NCBI RefSeq assembly: GCF_000745965.1
Contig: NZ_JQKI01000001.1
Location: forward strand, 310,087-374,086
Origin: Edaphobacter aggregans DSM 19364
GTDB taxonomy: Bacteria > Acidobacteriota > Terriglobia > Terriglobales > Acidobacteriaceae
DNA: 64,000 bases
Direction of reading: 5' to 3'
The position numbers and the translations under genes were made by a program. Shown here in pieces: positions 8,106 through 15,978 of the stretch (position 1 is the stretch's first letter; every line of letters starts with the position of its first letter). The notes below the pieces were generated by a model. That model made no database searches and had not been told where the DNA came from. It saw nothing but the letters and a program-made list of their open reading frames with translations.

Positions 8106-8849
8106 CTAGGAATGTGACGGAGTGATGAATATCTCGTCGAGCGAGGTGGCCCAGATCATCTGGCGCTCGAAGATGCGGCCGAAGTTGCGCGCGGTGGAGT
8201 TGACTGCATTCTCCATAGTGACCTGCCGCGCAGGGTCGTCGGTGGGCTGTGCTTCAAGCTCAAGCGAGGTGACGGTGCGGTCGGTGATCCCGCAGGGGAC
8301 GATCAGTTCAAAATCGCGCAGGTCAGTCGTGACGTTGAGCGCGAAGCCGTGCGAGGTGACTCCCTGGGAGACGTGAATGCCCATCGCGGCGAGCTTCTTC
8401 TCCTGAACGTTGCCGCTGGCAATCGTCCAGGCGCCAGTGCGGCCGGCGATGCGCTGCGCGGGGACGCCGAAGTCGTAACAGATCCGAATGACGACCTCTT
8501 CCATCATGCGCATGAAGTCGACGGGGCCGAGGTGCGGGCCTTTTTTTCCGGGCCAGTCGCCGCGCAGGTCGACGATGGGATAGCCGACGAGCTGACCGGG
8601 ACCGTGGTAGGTGACGTCTCCACCGCGGTTGATCTCGTGCAGCTCGACGTTACGGGATGCGAGGAGTTCATCGCTTGCCAGGACGTTCTCGCGATGCGAG
8701 TTGCGGCCGAGCGTAAGGACGGGCGGATGCTCGAGCAGCAGGAGCGTGTCGCCGATAAGGTTCTGCTTGCGCGCGTCGACTACACGCTTTTGAACGGCGA
8801 GACCTTCGGTATAGGAGATACGGCCGAGTTGGAGGAGGTGGATGTACAT
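8106..8849 (-). CDS. lipB: Octanoyltransferase (lipoate biosynthesis)
   Basis: LipB moves octanoyl from acyl carrier protein to lipoyl domains, the first step of protein lipoylation. The 247-residue product has the signature RGGDVTYHGPGQLVGYPI, the Lys-containing segment KLAAMGIHVSQGVTSHGFALN and the catalytic cysteine in IVPCGITD. The start ATG at 8849 is set by homology (MYIHLLQLGRISYTEG). It shares one base with the TGA stop of the toxin gene upstream (TGATG), so translation of lipB is probably coupled to vapC. The related E2 and lpd genes lie on either side. No lipA is present in the window. Confidence 0.93.
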   Translation of the reverse strand: MYIHLLQLGRISYTEGLAVQKRVVDARKQNLIGDTLLLLEHPPVLTLGRNSHRENVLASDELLASRNVELHEINRGGDVTYHGPGQLVGYPIVDLRGDWPGKKGPHLGPVDFMRMMEEVVIRICYDFGVPAQRIAGRTGAWTIASGNVQEKKLAAMGIHVSQGVTSHGFALNVTTDLRDFELIVPCGITDRTVTSLELEAQPTDDPARQVTMENAVNSTARNFGRIFERQMIWATSLDEIFITPSHS

Positions 8850-9283
8850 CAGTGCTTCGCGAGCGGATTCTTCCAGCGCAGGCCGGGGAAGCGGGCAAAG
8901 TCGCGATCGTTGGTCTGCAGCTCGCCTCCATATTCCATGGTAATCGCCGCGATCTCGGCGTCGGTGACGAGGCGGCCGGTGGCGCGGCCTTCGAGGAGCG
9001 TCCGGCGAAGAAGAGCCCAGTGCCGTTCGCCGGGTGCGAGCAGGCGCACCTGCGGCAGGGAGAGCCACTCGTCGACGGTTTCGATTGCTTCTTCGAGCGA
9101 GAACCGGCCGCTGCGCAGTCCGGGATGCGTCATGATGCGCAGAAAGGCCGCAATGCTGTGGACAGGAAGACCGATCGGATCCGGGGCTGAGAAGACGCGC
9201 TCAAGATACGCGCGCGCGACGCGATGCTGTGCAGCTTCCGCATCGTAGGCATAGAGAAGAATGTTGGCGTCGAGCACGATCAT
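8849..9283 (-). CDS. vapC: PIN-domain ribonuclease toxin, VapC family
   Basis: The 144-residue protein has the PIN-domain layout: MIVLDANILLYAYD with the first acidic residue, a central Glu region (SLEEAIETVDEW) and the C-terminal acidic cluster TDAEIAAI...TNDRDFARF that completes the Mg-binding site. VapC toxins cleave tRNA or rRNA when released from the antitoxin. The gene overlaps the antitoxin gene by four bases (ATGA) and its own stop overlaps the lipB start by one. All acidic residues expected for activity appear present. Confidence 0.9.
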   Translation of the reverse strand: MIVLDANILLYAYDAEAAQHRVARAYLERVFSAPDPIGLPVHSIAAFLRIMTHPGLRSGRFSLEEAIETVDEWLSLPQVRLLAPGERHWALLRRTLLEGRATGRLVTDAEIAAITMEYGGELQTNDRDFARFPGLRWKNPLAKH

Positions 9284-9525
9284 CGATGCAGCGGCCCTTC
9301 AAGCATCTCGATCAGCTCGGAGACGGAGCCGGAGGTCCATTTGGCCGGCAAGCCAAGCTTTCGCGCCTTCACGCGAAAGGGCTTCGGCTTCGCAGGAGTG
9401 GCCGCCTGTTGCAGGCCGGAGCGAAGCAGTTGGTTCACGGTCTGCTTCAATGGCTGGCCGGTACGGCGCATCTCCTTTTCGAGGAGGGTGGCGACGTCGT
9501 CGTCGATGGTCAGGGTGGTTCGCAC
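9280..9525 (-). CDS. vapB: VapB-type antitoxin
   Basis: The 81-residue product begins MRTTLTIDDDVATLLEKEMR, typical of ribbon-helix-helix antitoxins, and has a basic linker and a C-terminal tail (SVSELIEMLEGPLHR) suited to wrapping the PIN toxin. The start is GTG at 9525; the overlapping ATG pair upstream is out of frame. The start codon lies inside the first of two identical palindromes, so antitoxin binding would block both transcription and initiation. It heads a vapB-vapC-lipB operon. Confidence 0.88.
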   Translation of the reverse strand: MRTTLTIDDDVATLLEKEMRRTGQPLKQTVNQLLRSGLQQAATPAKPKPFRVKARKLGLPAKWTSGSVSELIEMLEGPLHR

Positions 9526-9558
9526 ATCATGATGTTTTCATTGGGAACATCATGATGT
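9524..9558. promoter_or_regulatory. Twin operator palindromes of the vapBC-lipB operon
   Basis: The perfect 12-bp palindrome ACATCATGATGT occurs at 9524-9535 and again at 9547-9558, centres 23 bp apart (about two helical turns). This is the arrangement expected for two ribbon-helix-helix dimers. The proximal copy covers the vapB start codon. Confidence 0.8.
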
Positions 9559-9602
9559 CAAGATGGATGACTGCTGTAGATTGAGGGTTAGAGTGCCATT
9601 TC

Positions 9603-9987
9603 TTATTCACGCCAGAATTCGACGAATCGGTAGGGGCCTGCTTCCTCGACGATTAATCTGTCGCCGAAAAACATGACCTCACGACCATCCTCTCTGAAAG
9701 TGATCTTCATCTTTACCGGGCTTGCAGTCTTGAACGGAAGTGGAATCAGATCGTTTCTGATTCAGATTCGAGGCAAAGATAGTCCAGTCATAAATATCTC
9801 CGGAGAGCGCGCTTTTGTCGCTCTCCATCCGAAGATTTTCGAACCTGAAGAGAGTGTGCTGATAGCCGCCCTCTCGCCGAACGTCGACGCCACTCCGATG
9901 GACATACGCATCAATCAAAAGCGTTCCCGCTTCGATGTCAACCTTGAGCAGTTCGGAATCGTGTAGCTCGATTTCTGTATCCATCAT
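9603..9987 (-). pseudogene. Frameshifted small hypothetical protein gene
   Basis: From ATG 9987 the frame reads MMDTEIELHDSELLKVDIEA and runs to ...SNLNQ. Then the sensible reading continues in another frame (NDLIPLPFKTASPVKMKITF, then REDGREVMFFGDRLIVEEAG, then PYRFVEFWRE-stop at 9603). Adding a single A to the AAA run opposite 9754-9756 would restore one ~128-residue protein. Either the gene is recently inactivated or the assembly has a homopolymer error. No family is recognised; the composition is that of a small cytoplasmic beta-rich protein. Confidence 0.75.
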
Positions 9988-9991
9988 TCCA

Positions 9992-10025
9992 AAAAGGTGG
10001 AATGCAGAAATGCATCCCACCTTTT
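9992..10025 (-). terminator. Terminator downstream of lpd
   Basis: AAAAGGTGGAATGCA and TGCATCCCACCTTTT form a 15-bp stem with one mismatch and a GAAA loop. On the minus strand it ends in a run of five T, so it terminates lpd, whose stop is 11 bp away; it can also work in the other direction. Confidence 0.85.
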
Positions 10026-10035
10026 CCGTGCAATC

Positions 10036-11454
10036 TTACACATTCACCGCTTTGCCTTCGACGCTGGAGAAACCGTCGAGCAGCGCTTCAGCTACCGTTG
10101 GGTGAGCGTGGATGGTGAACATCATCTCCTCCACCGTCGCTTCCAGCTGGATGGCGGTGACGCACTCGGCGATGATCTCCGTCGCGTTGGGTCCGATGAT
10201 GTGGACGCCGAGGATCTCGCCGTATTTTGCGTCGGAGACGACCTTCACGAAGCCGTCGTGCGCGTCGAGGATCGTCGCCTTCGAGTTGCCGACGAAGGGG
10301 AACTTGCCGACCTTGACGTTGTAGCCCTTCTCCTTGGCCTGCGCCTCTGTGAGGCCGACCGAGCCGATCTGCGGCTCGCAGTAGGTGCAGCCCGGGATGC
10401 GCTGGCGGTTGACCGCCTTCGCGTATTTGCCCGCGATGCGCGCGGCGACGACGAGTCCGGCCATCGAACCAGAGTGTGCGAGCTGCGGCATTCCGGCGAC
10501 GATGTCACCGATCGCGTAGACGCCCGGCTCGGTCGTCTCCATCCACTCGTTGGTCATGATGAAGCCGCGGTCGGGCTTGATGGAGGTCTTCTCAAGGCCG
10601 ATGCCCTCAGTGCGCGGCGCGCGGCCGACGGCCATCAGTACCTTCTCGGCCTGCTTGGACTGCTGCTTGCCGTTCGCGTCGGTCCAGGTGACGAGAGCGC
10701 CGTCCTTGTTCTTCTCGACTTTCGTGTCCTTGATGGAGAGGTACGTGTCGATCTCGCGCTTCTTGAACTGACGGAGCAGCTCCTTGGAGATCTCCTCGTC
10801 CTCGACCGGCACCACGCGCGGCAGCACCTCAAGCACGGTCACGTCCGCGCCGAAGCTCTTGAAGAGGGAGGCAAACTCGACGCCCACCGCGCCAGAGCCG
10901 ATGACGACCAGCGACTTCGGCATCTCGGCGATCTTGAGAATCTCGTAGTTGGTGAGGATGGTGTCGTCGGGCTTGTAGCCGGGCAGCACGCGCGCGTCAG
11001 AGCCGGTGGCGAGCACAACCTTCTTCGCCTTGATTGTCTCGGCCTTTCCGTCCGCCAGCTTGACGTCGATCGTGTGGACGCCGTCCTTCGCCGGGCCGGT
11101 GAGTTTGCCGAATCCCTTGAAGGTGGTGATCTTGTTCTTCTTCATCAGGAAGTCGAGGCCCTTGGTGTGACGCGTGATGACGTCGTCCTTGCGGGCGAGC
11201 ACGCCCTTCCAGTTCAGCTTGGGCGTGACGCCGTCGATGCCGTAGCGCTCGGAGTGTTTCAGGTGGTCCCAGAGCTCGGCTGAGAAGAGCATTGCCTTGG
11301 TGGGGATGCAGCCCCAGAGCAGGCAGGTTCCGCCCAGGCGGTCGTTTGCGTCCACCAGCGCTACCTTCAGTCCATACTGCGCCGCGCGGATGCCGCAGGT
11401 GTAACCGGCAGGTCCGCCGCCAAGAATCACTATGTCAAAGATCGTGTCAGCCAA
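10036..11454 (-). CDS. lpd: Dihydrolipoyl dehydrogenase (E3)
   Basis: E3 is the FAD-dependent enzyme that re-oxidises dihydrolipoyl groups of 2-oxo acid dehydrogenase complexes and the glycine cleavage system. The 472 residues show the N-terminal FAD motif (VILGGGPAGY), the redox-active disulfide GGTCLLWGCIPTKAM, the NAD-binding motif VVIGSGAVGVEFAS around residue 185, the second FAD contact YAIGDIVAG and the C-terminal His-Glu pair in HAHPTVAEALLD. The start is TTG at 11454 with AGGAG six bases upstream. It lies near the lipoylated E2 and lipB genes, supporting a role in the 2-oxoglutarate dehydrogenase complex. A terminator hairpin follows immediately. Confidence 0.95.
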   Translation of the reverse strand: MADTIFDIVILGGGPAGYTCGIRAAQYGLKVALVDANDRLGGTCLLWGCIPTKAMLFSAELWDHLKHSERYGIDGVTPKLNWKGVLARKDDVITRHTKGLDFLMKKNKITTFKGFGKLTGPAKDGVHTIDVKLADGKAETIKAKKVVLATGSDARVLPGYKPDDTILTNYEILKIAEMPKSLVVIGSGAVGVEFASLFKSFGADVTVLEVLPRVVPVEDEEISKELLRQFKKREIDTYLSIKDTKVEKNKDGALVTWTDANGKQQSKQAEKVLMAVGRAPRTEGIGLEKTSIKPDRGFIMTNEWMETTEPGVYAIGDIVAGMPQLAHSGSMAGLVVAARIAGKYAKAVNRQRIPGCTYCEPQIGSVGLTEAQAKEKGYNVKVGKFPFVGNSKATILDAHDGFVKVVSDAKYGEILGVHIIGPNATEIIAECVTAIQLEATVEEMMFTIHAHPTVAEALLDGFSSVEGKAVNV

Positions 11455-11572
11455 AGCTATCTCCTATTTTCGCTACTCAAACATTTTAGAGTACGCGAGT
11501 TGTCAAGCGCCTTCGGGCGGTTTCGCGATACCCTTGCCGTTACATATCTTCTTCGCGAAGAAGGGAACTGAC

Positions 11573-12574
11573 GTGATTGCGTTCCGGCGAAGTCCTCTCG
11601 TTCTCCTCACCGCGCTTGCCCTCTTCGCGGCGGCCGCATCGGCACAGTCTCGCGCGCCGGGCGAGCCGCGGATGAAGGTCATCCTCGACACCGACGTGGG
11701 CGATGACGTGGATGACGCCTTCGCGATCGACCTTGCGCTGGCCAGCCCTGAGTTCGAGATCCTGGGAATCTCCTCGGCGTGGGGAGACACGGCGATGCGG
11801 GCGCGCATGCTCGACCGAATGCTGTGCGAGACGGGCCGCACCGAGATCGCGGTCCGGGCGGGCATTCCAACCGGGGCAACCGCCGCCTTCACGCAGCTGC
11901 CGTGGGCCAGGGCCGGAGCAGCGCGCAACCTGCGCGAGGATGCTGTGACGTTTCTGCTGCAGCAGATCACAGCGCATCCCGATGAGATCACGCTGATCGC
12001 GCTGGGCCCGCTGACCAACATCGGCGCGGCAATCGACCGCGACCCGGCGACGTTTCGCAGGCTGAAGCGCGTGGTGCTGATGGGAGGATCGATCTATCGG
12101 GGGTACGACAAGAAGGGATCGGCGGCCGTGCAGCCGGCGGAGCCGGAGTACAACATCGCGCGCGATCCGAGGTCGGCACAAAAGCTGATGCGCTCCGGCG
12201 TGCCCGTCTTCATGCTGCCACTCGATTCGACGCAGATCCGGTTCGACGAGGCCAGGCGCTCCGAGCTGGCGACCGTCAGCACGCCGATGACGGACGCGCT
12301 TCAGATCCTGATCGCGGAGTGGAGCCACGCGACACGGCAGGCGAACCCGACGCTCTTCGATGCGGTTGCGGTGGCGTATGCCATCGATGCGCAGACCTGC
12401 GCGATGACGCCCGTGCACATCGAGGTGGACGACGTAGGGCTGACGCGCCCGACGCCGGGCGTCGCCAACGCGCAGGCTTGCCTTTTGCCGAAGGAAGACG
12501 CCTTCTTCAACCTGCTGATGCCGCGGCTGCTGCACCAGCGGCTGATCGGCAATGGGGCGTGTCTCGCGCGCTGA
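11573..12574 (+). CDS. Exported inosine-uridine preferring nucleoside hydrolase
   Basis: The family hydrolyses the N-glycosidic bond of ribonucleosides. The motif ILDTDVGDDVDDAFAIDLAL near the mature N-terminus holds the calcium-binding aspartates; later segments (LTLIALGPLTNIG, VLMGGS, LFDAVAVAYAID) follow the family order. I start at GTG 11573, preceded by AAGGGA, which gives a classic signal peptide (residues 1-24, ending ASAQ). The ORF is open further upstream but overlaps the lpd promoter region. Export implies salvage of extracellular or periplasmic nucleosides. About 333 residues, normal length. It is divergent from lpd and convergent with the reductase gene. Confidence 0.88.
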   Translation: MIAFRRSPLVLLTALALFAAAASAQSRAPGEPRMKVILDTDVGDDVDDAFAIDLALASPEFEILGISSAWGDTAMRARMLDRMLCETGRTEIAVRAGIPTGATAAFTQLPWARAGAARNLREDAVTFLLQQITAHPDEITLIALGPLTNIGAAIDRDPATFRRLKRVVLMGGSIYRGYDKKGSAAVQPAEPEYNIARDPRSAQKLMRSGVPVFMLPLDSTQIRFDEARRSELATVSTPMTDALQILIAEWSHATRQANPTLFDAVAVAYAIDAQTCAMTPVHIEVDDVGLTRPTPGVANAQACLLPKEDAFFNLLMPRLLHQRLIGNGACLAR

Positions 12575-12577
12575 GGC

Positions 12578-13504
12578 TCATCGCGCGGTCATCGCCTGCA
12601 GCAGCGCGACGGCCATGCTGTTGGCCGGCGTCGGAATGCCGTGCTTCTTCCCCATACGCACGATCACGCCATTGCGTGCGTCGATCTCCATCGGCCGGCC
12701 AGCGAGACGGTCGGCGTGGAGCGAGTTGACGGAGTCGGGCGCCGAGCGGCGATAGGCGGCCAGCACCTCCTCGGGCACGGCGTCGCTGAGCGTTGCACCC
12801 ATGGCCCGTCCCACGGCGACGCACTCGCGCACCAGGTCGAGCGCAACGTCACCCACGGCCTCGCCGCGGAGAACGCCAGCGGGTTGAAGCAGCAGCGCCG
12901 GCAGCACTCCAGCGGCGTTGTGGCAGAGCTTCCTCCAGGCCACGGTGGTCCAGTCGGGCACTGTCGCGGCGTCGGCGGCCGTGCCGGAGAAGAGTTCGAC
13001 GAACCCCCTGCTGTGCGTACCTTCCGGGACCTTCAGGCTCATCGTGCCGCGCTGAATGATCCTCTCGACGCCAGCATCGTCTGCGGGCCTTCGCTCGGCC
13101 GGGCAGTCGACGATGACGGGAACGATGCGCTCGGGGGCGACGTACGACGCAAACCGCTCGCGATGTTCGACGCCGTTCTGCAGCACAGCAACGGGAGCGC
13201 CGCCGCCGCACAGCCACTCCAGCCACAGCGCAGCGCCGGCCGCGTCGTACGCCTTGGTTGCGACGACGACCCAGTCGACGGGCTGCGCCTCCTCGGGCTG
13301 TGTCAGAATCGTCGCCTCGATGCGCATCTCAGGGCGTATCTCGTGCTGCATGTCGCTGCGCAGGCCGATGGCCGGGGTCTCCACCACGAGTTCCTTGAGC
13401 GGCCTGCGCATGCACAGCACCAGCTCGTGCCGCCCTGCCGACTGCAGCAGCGAAGCCACCACGCCTCCAATTGCACCTGCACCCACTACCGCCACTCGAG
13501 CCAT
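12578..13504 (-). CDS. panE: 2-dehydropantoate 2-reductase family protein
   Basis: Ketopantoate reductase (ApbA/PanE) reduces 2-dehydropantoate to pantoate with NADPH in coenzyme A synthesis. The 308-residue protein begins MARVAVVGAGAIGGVVAS, with the dinucleotide-binding GxGxxG, and has the helical C-terminal domain with the catalytic lysine region WRKLCHNAAG and the later SVNSLHADRLAGRPMEID segment. ATG 13504 is the family start; it is only 21 bp from the divergent racemase start. Paralogues acting on other 2-oxo acids exist, so the gene symbol is the most likely, not certain, assignment. Confidence 0.82.
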   Translation of the reverse strand: MARVAVVGAGAIGGVVASLLQSAGRHELVLCMRRPLKELVVETPAIGLRSDMQHEIRPEMRIEATILTQPEEAQPVDWVVVATKAYDAAGAALWLEWLCGGGAPVAVLQNGVEHRERFASYVAPERIVPVIVDCPAERRPADDAGVERIIQRGTMSLKVPEGTHSRGFVELFSGTAADAATVPDWTTVAWRKLCHNAAGVLPALLLQPAGVLRGEAVGDVALDLVRECVAVGRAMGATLSDAVPEEVLAAYRRSAPDSVNSLHADRLAGRPMEIDARNGVIVRMGKKHGIPTPANSMAVALLQAMTAR

Positions 13505-13525
13505 GCACCATTCTAAAATCAGAGA

Positions 13526-14263
13526 ATGGCCCGGCACATAGGAATCGTCGCCTGCTCGGCCGAAGGAGCGGCGCTCTGCTATCGGACGGTCTGCGCGGAG
13601 GGCGCGGAGTGGATGGGCACGCACGGCCACCCCGAGGTCTCGATGCACACGCACTCGCTGCGCGATTACATGGAGTGCATCCACCGCGACGACTGGAAGG
13701 GCGTCGGCGAGCTGATGCTCTCCTCGGCCGAGAAGCTGGCGAAGATCGGAGCGGACCTCCTGATCTGCCCGGACAACACCATCCATCAGGCGCTGCCGCT
13801 GATCGAGGCACGATCACCCAAGCCCTGGCTGCATATCGCCGAGGTCGTCGCCGAGGAGGCCGAGCGGCGCGGCTTCCGGCGAATCGGCCTGACCGGAACG
13901 CGCTGGTTGGTCGAGAGCGAGATCTATCCGGAGAAGCTTGCGGCGCGGGGGCTGGAGTTTGTGCGGCCCACGGCGGAGGAGCGCGAGGAGATCAACCGCA
14001 TCATCTTCGACGAGCTGCTCCGTGGAGTCTTCCGGCCTGAAGCCGTCGCTACGTTTCAGCGGATCATCACACACCTGAAGGCCGAGGGCGCGGACGCCGT
14101 CGTTCTGGGCTGCACGGAGATTCCGCTGCTAATGAACGATCAGAACTCGCCGCTGCCAACGCTGGACTCCACGCGCCTGCTGGCGCGCGCGGCGCTCCGG
14201 AGAGCCGCGGACACGACGGCCCGCGGACCCGAGCTTCATCCCATCCAAAGCCGAACCCGCTAG
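13526..14263 (+). CDS. Aspartate/glutamate racemase family protein
   Basis: This 245-residue protein belongs to the cofactor-independent Asp/Glu/hydantoin racemase superfamily. The first catalytic cysteine is in LLICPDNTIHQA and the second in VVLGCTEIPLL, so both proton-transfer thiols are kept. Substrate cannot be told from sequence; D-aspartate or another D-amino acid precursor is likely. It is divergently arranged with the ketopantoate reductase with just 21 bases between the start codons, so the two promoters must overlap each other's coding sequence or the transcripts are nearly leaderless. No Shine-Dalgarno is evident. Confidence 0.83.
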   Translation: MARHIGIVACSAEGAALCYRTVCAEGAEWMGTHGHPEVSMHTHSLRDYMECIHRDDWKGVGELMLSSAEKLAKIGADLLICPDNTIHQALPLIEARSPKPWLHIAEVVAEEAERRGFRRIGLTGTRWLVESEIYPEKLAARGLEFVRPTAEEREEINRIIFDELLRGVFRPEAVATFQRIITHLKAEGADAVVLGCTEIPLLMNDQNSPLPTLDSTRLLARAALRRAADTTARGPELHPIQSRTR

Positions 14264-14307
14264 GAAAGTATCTGTGGTGACCGCCGGAGCTGCAGGCGCA
14301 GGGTTAG

Positions 14308-15297
14308 CTAACCCAGCACTTTCGCCGCATCCTTGGCGAAGTACGTCACGATAAAGTCCGCGCCGGCTCTTCGGATCCCCGTCAGCGACTCCATCATCGT
14401 GCGCTCCGGCTCCAGCCATCCGCGCTCGAACGCAGCGTGCAGCATGGAGTACTCGCCCGAGACCTGGTAGGCGCCCATGGGCAGATCGAAGCGCTGGCGC
14501 GCCTCCTGGATCACATCGAGGTAGGGCATCGCCGGCTTCATCAACAGCATGTCCGCGCCTTCGGCAATGTCCAGTTCTATCTCGCGCATGGCCTCGCGCA
14601 GGTTGGCGCCGTCCATCTGATAGCTGCGGCGATCGCCGAACAGCGGGGCCGAGTCCGCAGCCTCGCGGAAGGGGCCGTAGAAGGCGCTCGCGAACTTCGA
14701 GGCGTAGCTGAGGATGGGTGTCTGCTCGTGGCCGCTGGCGTCCAGCGTCTCGCGCATCGCGGCGACGCGGCCGTCCATCATGTCGCTCGGCGCAACGATG
14801 TCGGCACCGGCCTTCGCGAGCGACGCCGCCGTCTTCGCAAGCAGAGCGACGCTCGAATCATTCTCAATGGTGTAGTGATCGCCATCGCGCGCGACGACGC
14901 CGCAGTGGCCGTGCGAGCTGTATTCGCACAGACAGACGTCGGCCATCGTCACCAGCGTGTCGAGCCTGCGGTTCGCCTTGAATGCGCGCAGCGCCGTCTG
15001 CACGATGCCGTCGTCAGCCCATGCTCCGCTGGCCTGCTCATCCTTCTCGGCAGGAAGGCCGAAGAGCAGCAACCCGCCGATGCCTAGTGCGGCGCAGGCC
15101 TCAGCCTCTTTCATGGCCTCGTCCAGCGAGAGGTTGAAGACGCCGGGCATCGAGCCGATCGGCTTGCGAACGCCTTCGCCAGGGCATATGAAGAGCGGAT
15201 AGATCAGCGCGCCGGGATGGAGATGCGTCTCGCGCACCAGCGAACGCATCGCCTCGGTGCGGCGCAGCCGGCGCATGCGTGTTACGGGAAAGTTCAT
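14308..15297 (-). CDS. hemB: Delta-aminolevulinic acid dehydratase (porphobilinogen synthase)
   Basis: HemB condenses two 5-aminolevulinate molecules to porphobilinogen in heme synthesis. The 329-residue sequence holds the metal-site cysteines ([14 protein letters not shown]) and the two Schiff-base lysines ([15 protein letters not shown] and [12 protein letters not shown]), with the usual C-terminal end [10 protein letters not shown]. The presence of all three cysteines points to the zinc-dependent type. A zinc-ribbon membrane protein gene ends 17 bp upstream on the same strand, so the two may form an operon. Identification is certain. Confidence 0.96.
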   Translation of the reverse strand: MNFPVTRMRRLRRTEAMRSLVRETHLHPGALIYPLFICPGEGVRKPIGSMPGVFNLSLDEAMKEAEACAALGIGGLLLFGLPAEKDEQASGAWADDGIVQTALRAFKANRRLDTLVTMADVCLCEYSSHGHCGVVARDGDHYTIENDSSVALLAKTAASLAKAGADIVAPSDMMDGRVAAMRETLDASGHEQTPILSYASKFASAFYGPFREAADSAPLFGDRRSYQMDGANLREAMREIELDIAEGADMLLMKPAMPYLDVIQEARQRFDLPMGAYQVSGEYSMLHAAFERGWLEPERTMMESLTGIRRAGADFIVTYFAKDAAKVLG

Positions 15298-15314
15298 GGG
15301 TCCAGTTTACGCGG

Positions 15315-15887
15315 CTAGCGCGGTGGAGGCATGCCGGGCCGATATCCGGCATCCACCATCGCGTCGTACTCCACTCCCGAAGCCGAGGGAGCCATGACCC
15401 ACAGCGTGTAGATTCCCAACGCCGTTCCCAGCAGCGGCTTGAACAGCACGAGCACGCCTGCAACGATGGCCAGGACGCGGCCCCACGTCTGGCGCGTAAG
15501 CAGGCTGTATCCCACGAAGAGCCCGAAGAGCGACGCCGTGATCGTCATGGCGATGATGAAGGGGACCAGGTGCATCCAGCCGTGGCCCCAGTCGCCCCAA
15601 TGATTCAGCGGCCAGTCGGGACCCCAGCGGTGCCACGTGACGGCGCGAAAGACGAACAGGCCAAGCAGGCCGCTGACGATCCGGTAGAGCGCATAGAGGC
15701 ACCACAGCGTGCCGAGCGCCTGCAGATGCCGCTGCACCCGCGGAATGTAGGGCATAGGAGCGTAGGCCGGATACGCAGTGTACTGCGGAGGCGGGCCCGG
15801 CGGCGCGGCGGCTACGATCTGCGCTCCGCAGCGGGGGCAGAATCTGCCTCCTGGTTCGACAGCACTTCCACATGCCTGACAGACCAT
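15315..15887 (-). CDS. Zinc-ribbon membrane protein of unknown function
   Basis: The 190-residue protein starts with a zinc ribbon (CQACG near residue 3 and CPRCG near residue 18), then a Pro/Tyr-rich linker and about four hydrophobic segments (near 55-80, 105-125, 130-150, 155-170). It is probably an inner-membrane protein with a cytoplasmic metal-binding head, a common and poorly understood design. The gene is directly upstream of hemB (17 bp), so it is likely transcribed with it. It is divergent from mutS2. Confidence 0.75.
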   Translation of the reverse strand: MVCQACGSAVEPGGRFCPRCGAQIVAAAPPGPPPQYTAYPAYAPMPYIPRVQRHLQALGTLWCLYALYRIVSGLLGLFVFRAVTWHRWGPDWPLNHWGDWGHGWMHLVPFIIAMTITASLFGLFVGYSLLTRQTWGRVLAIVAGVLVLFKPLLGTALGIYTLWVMAPSASGVEYDAMVDAGYRPGMPPPR

Positions 15888-15978
15888 ACAGCACCTCCGT
15901 GCTCCCGTGGGTCCCGTTTGCTGTAGCAGCTACGCACGCCGCCTGCGGCGGGTTCCATGCGCGATTACGATAATAGAC

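Noticed and set aside
9997-11283. Plus-strand 428-codon open frame
   Set aside because: Antisense shadow of lpd with no family resemblance.
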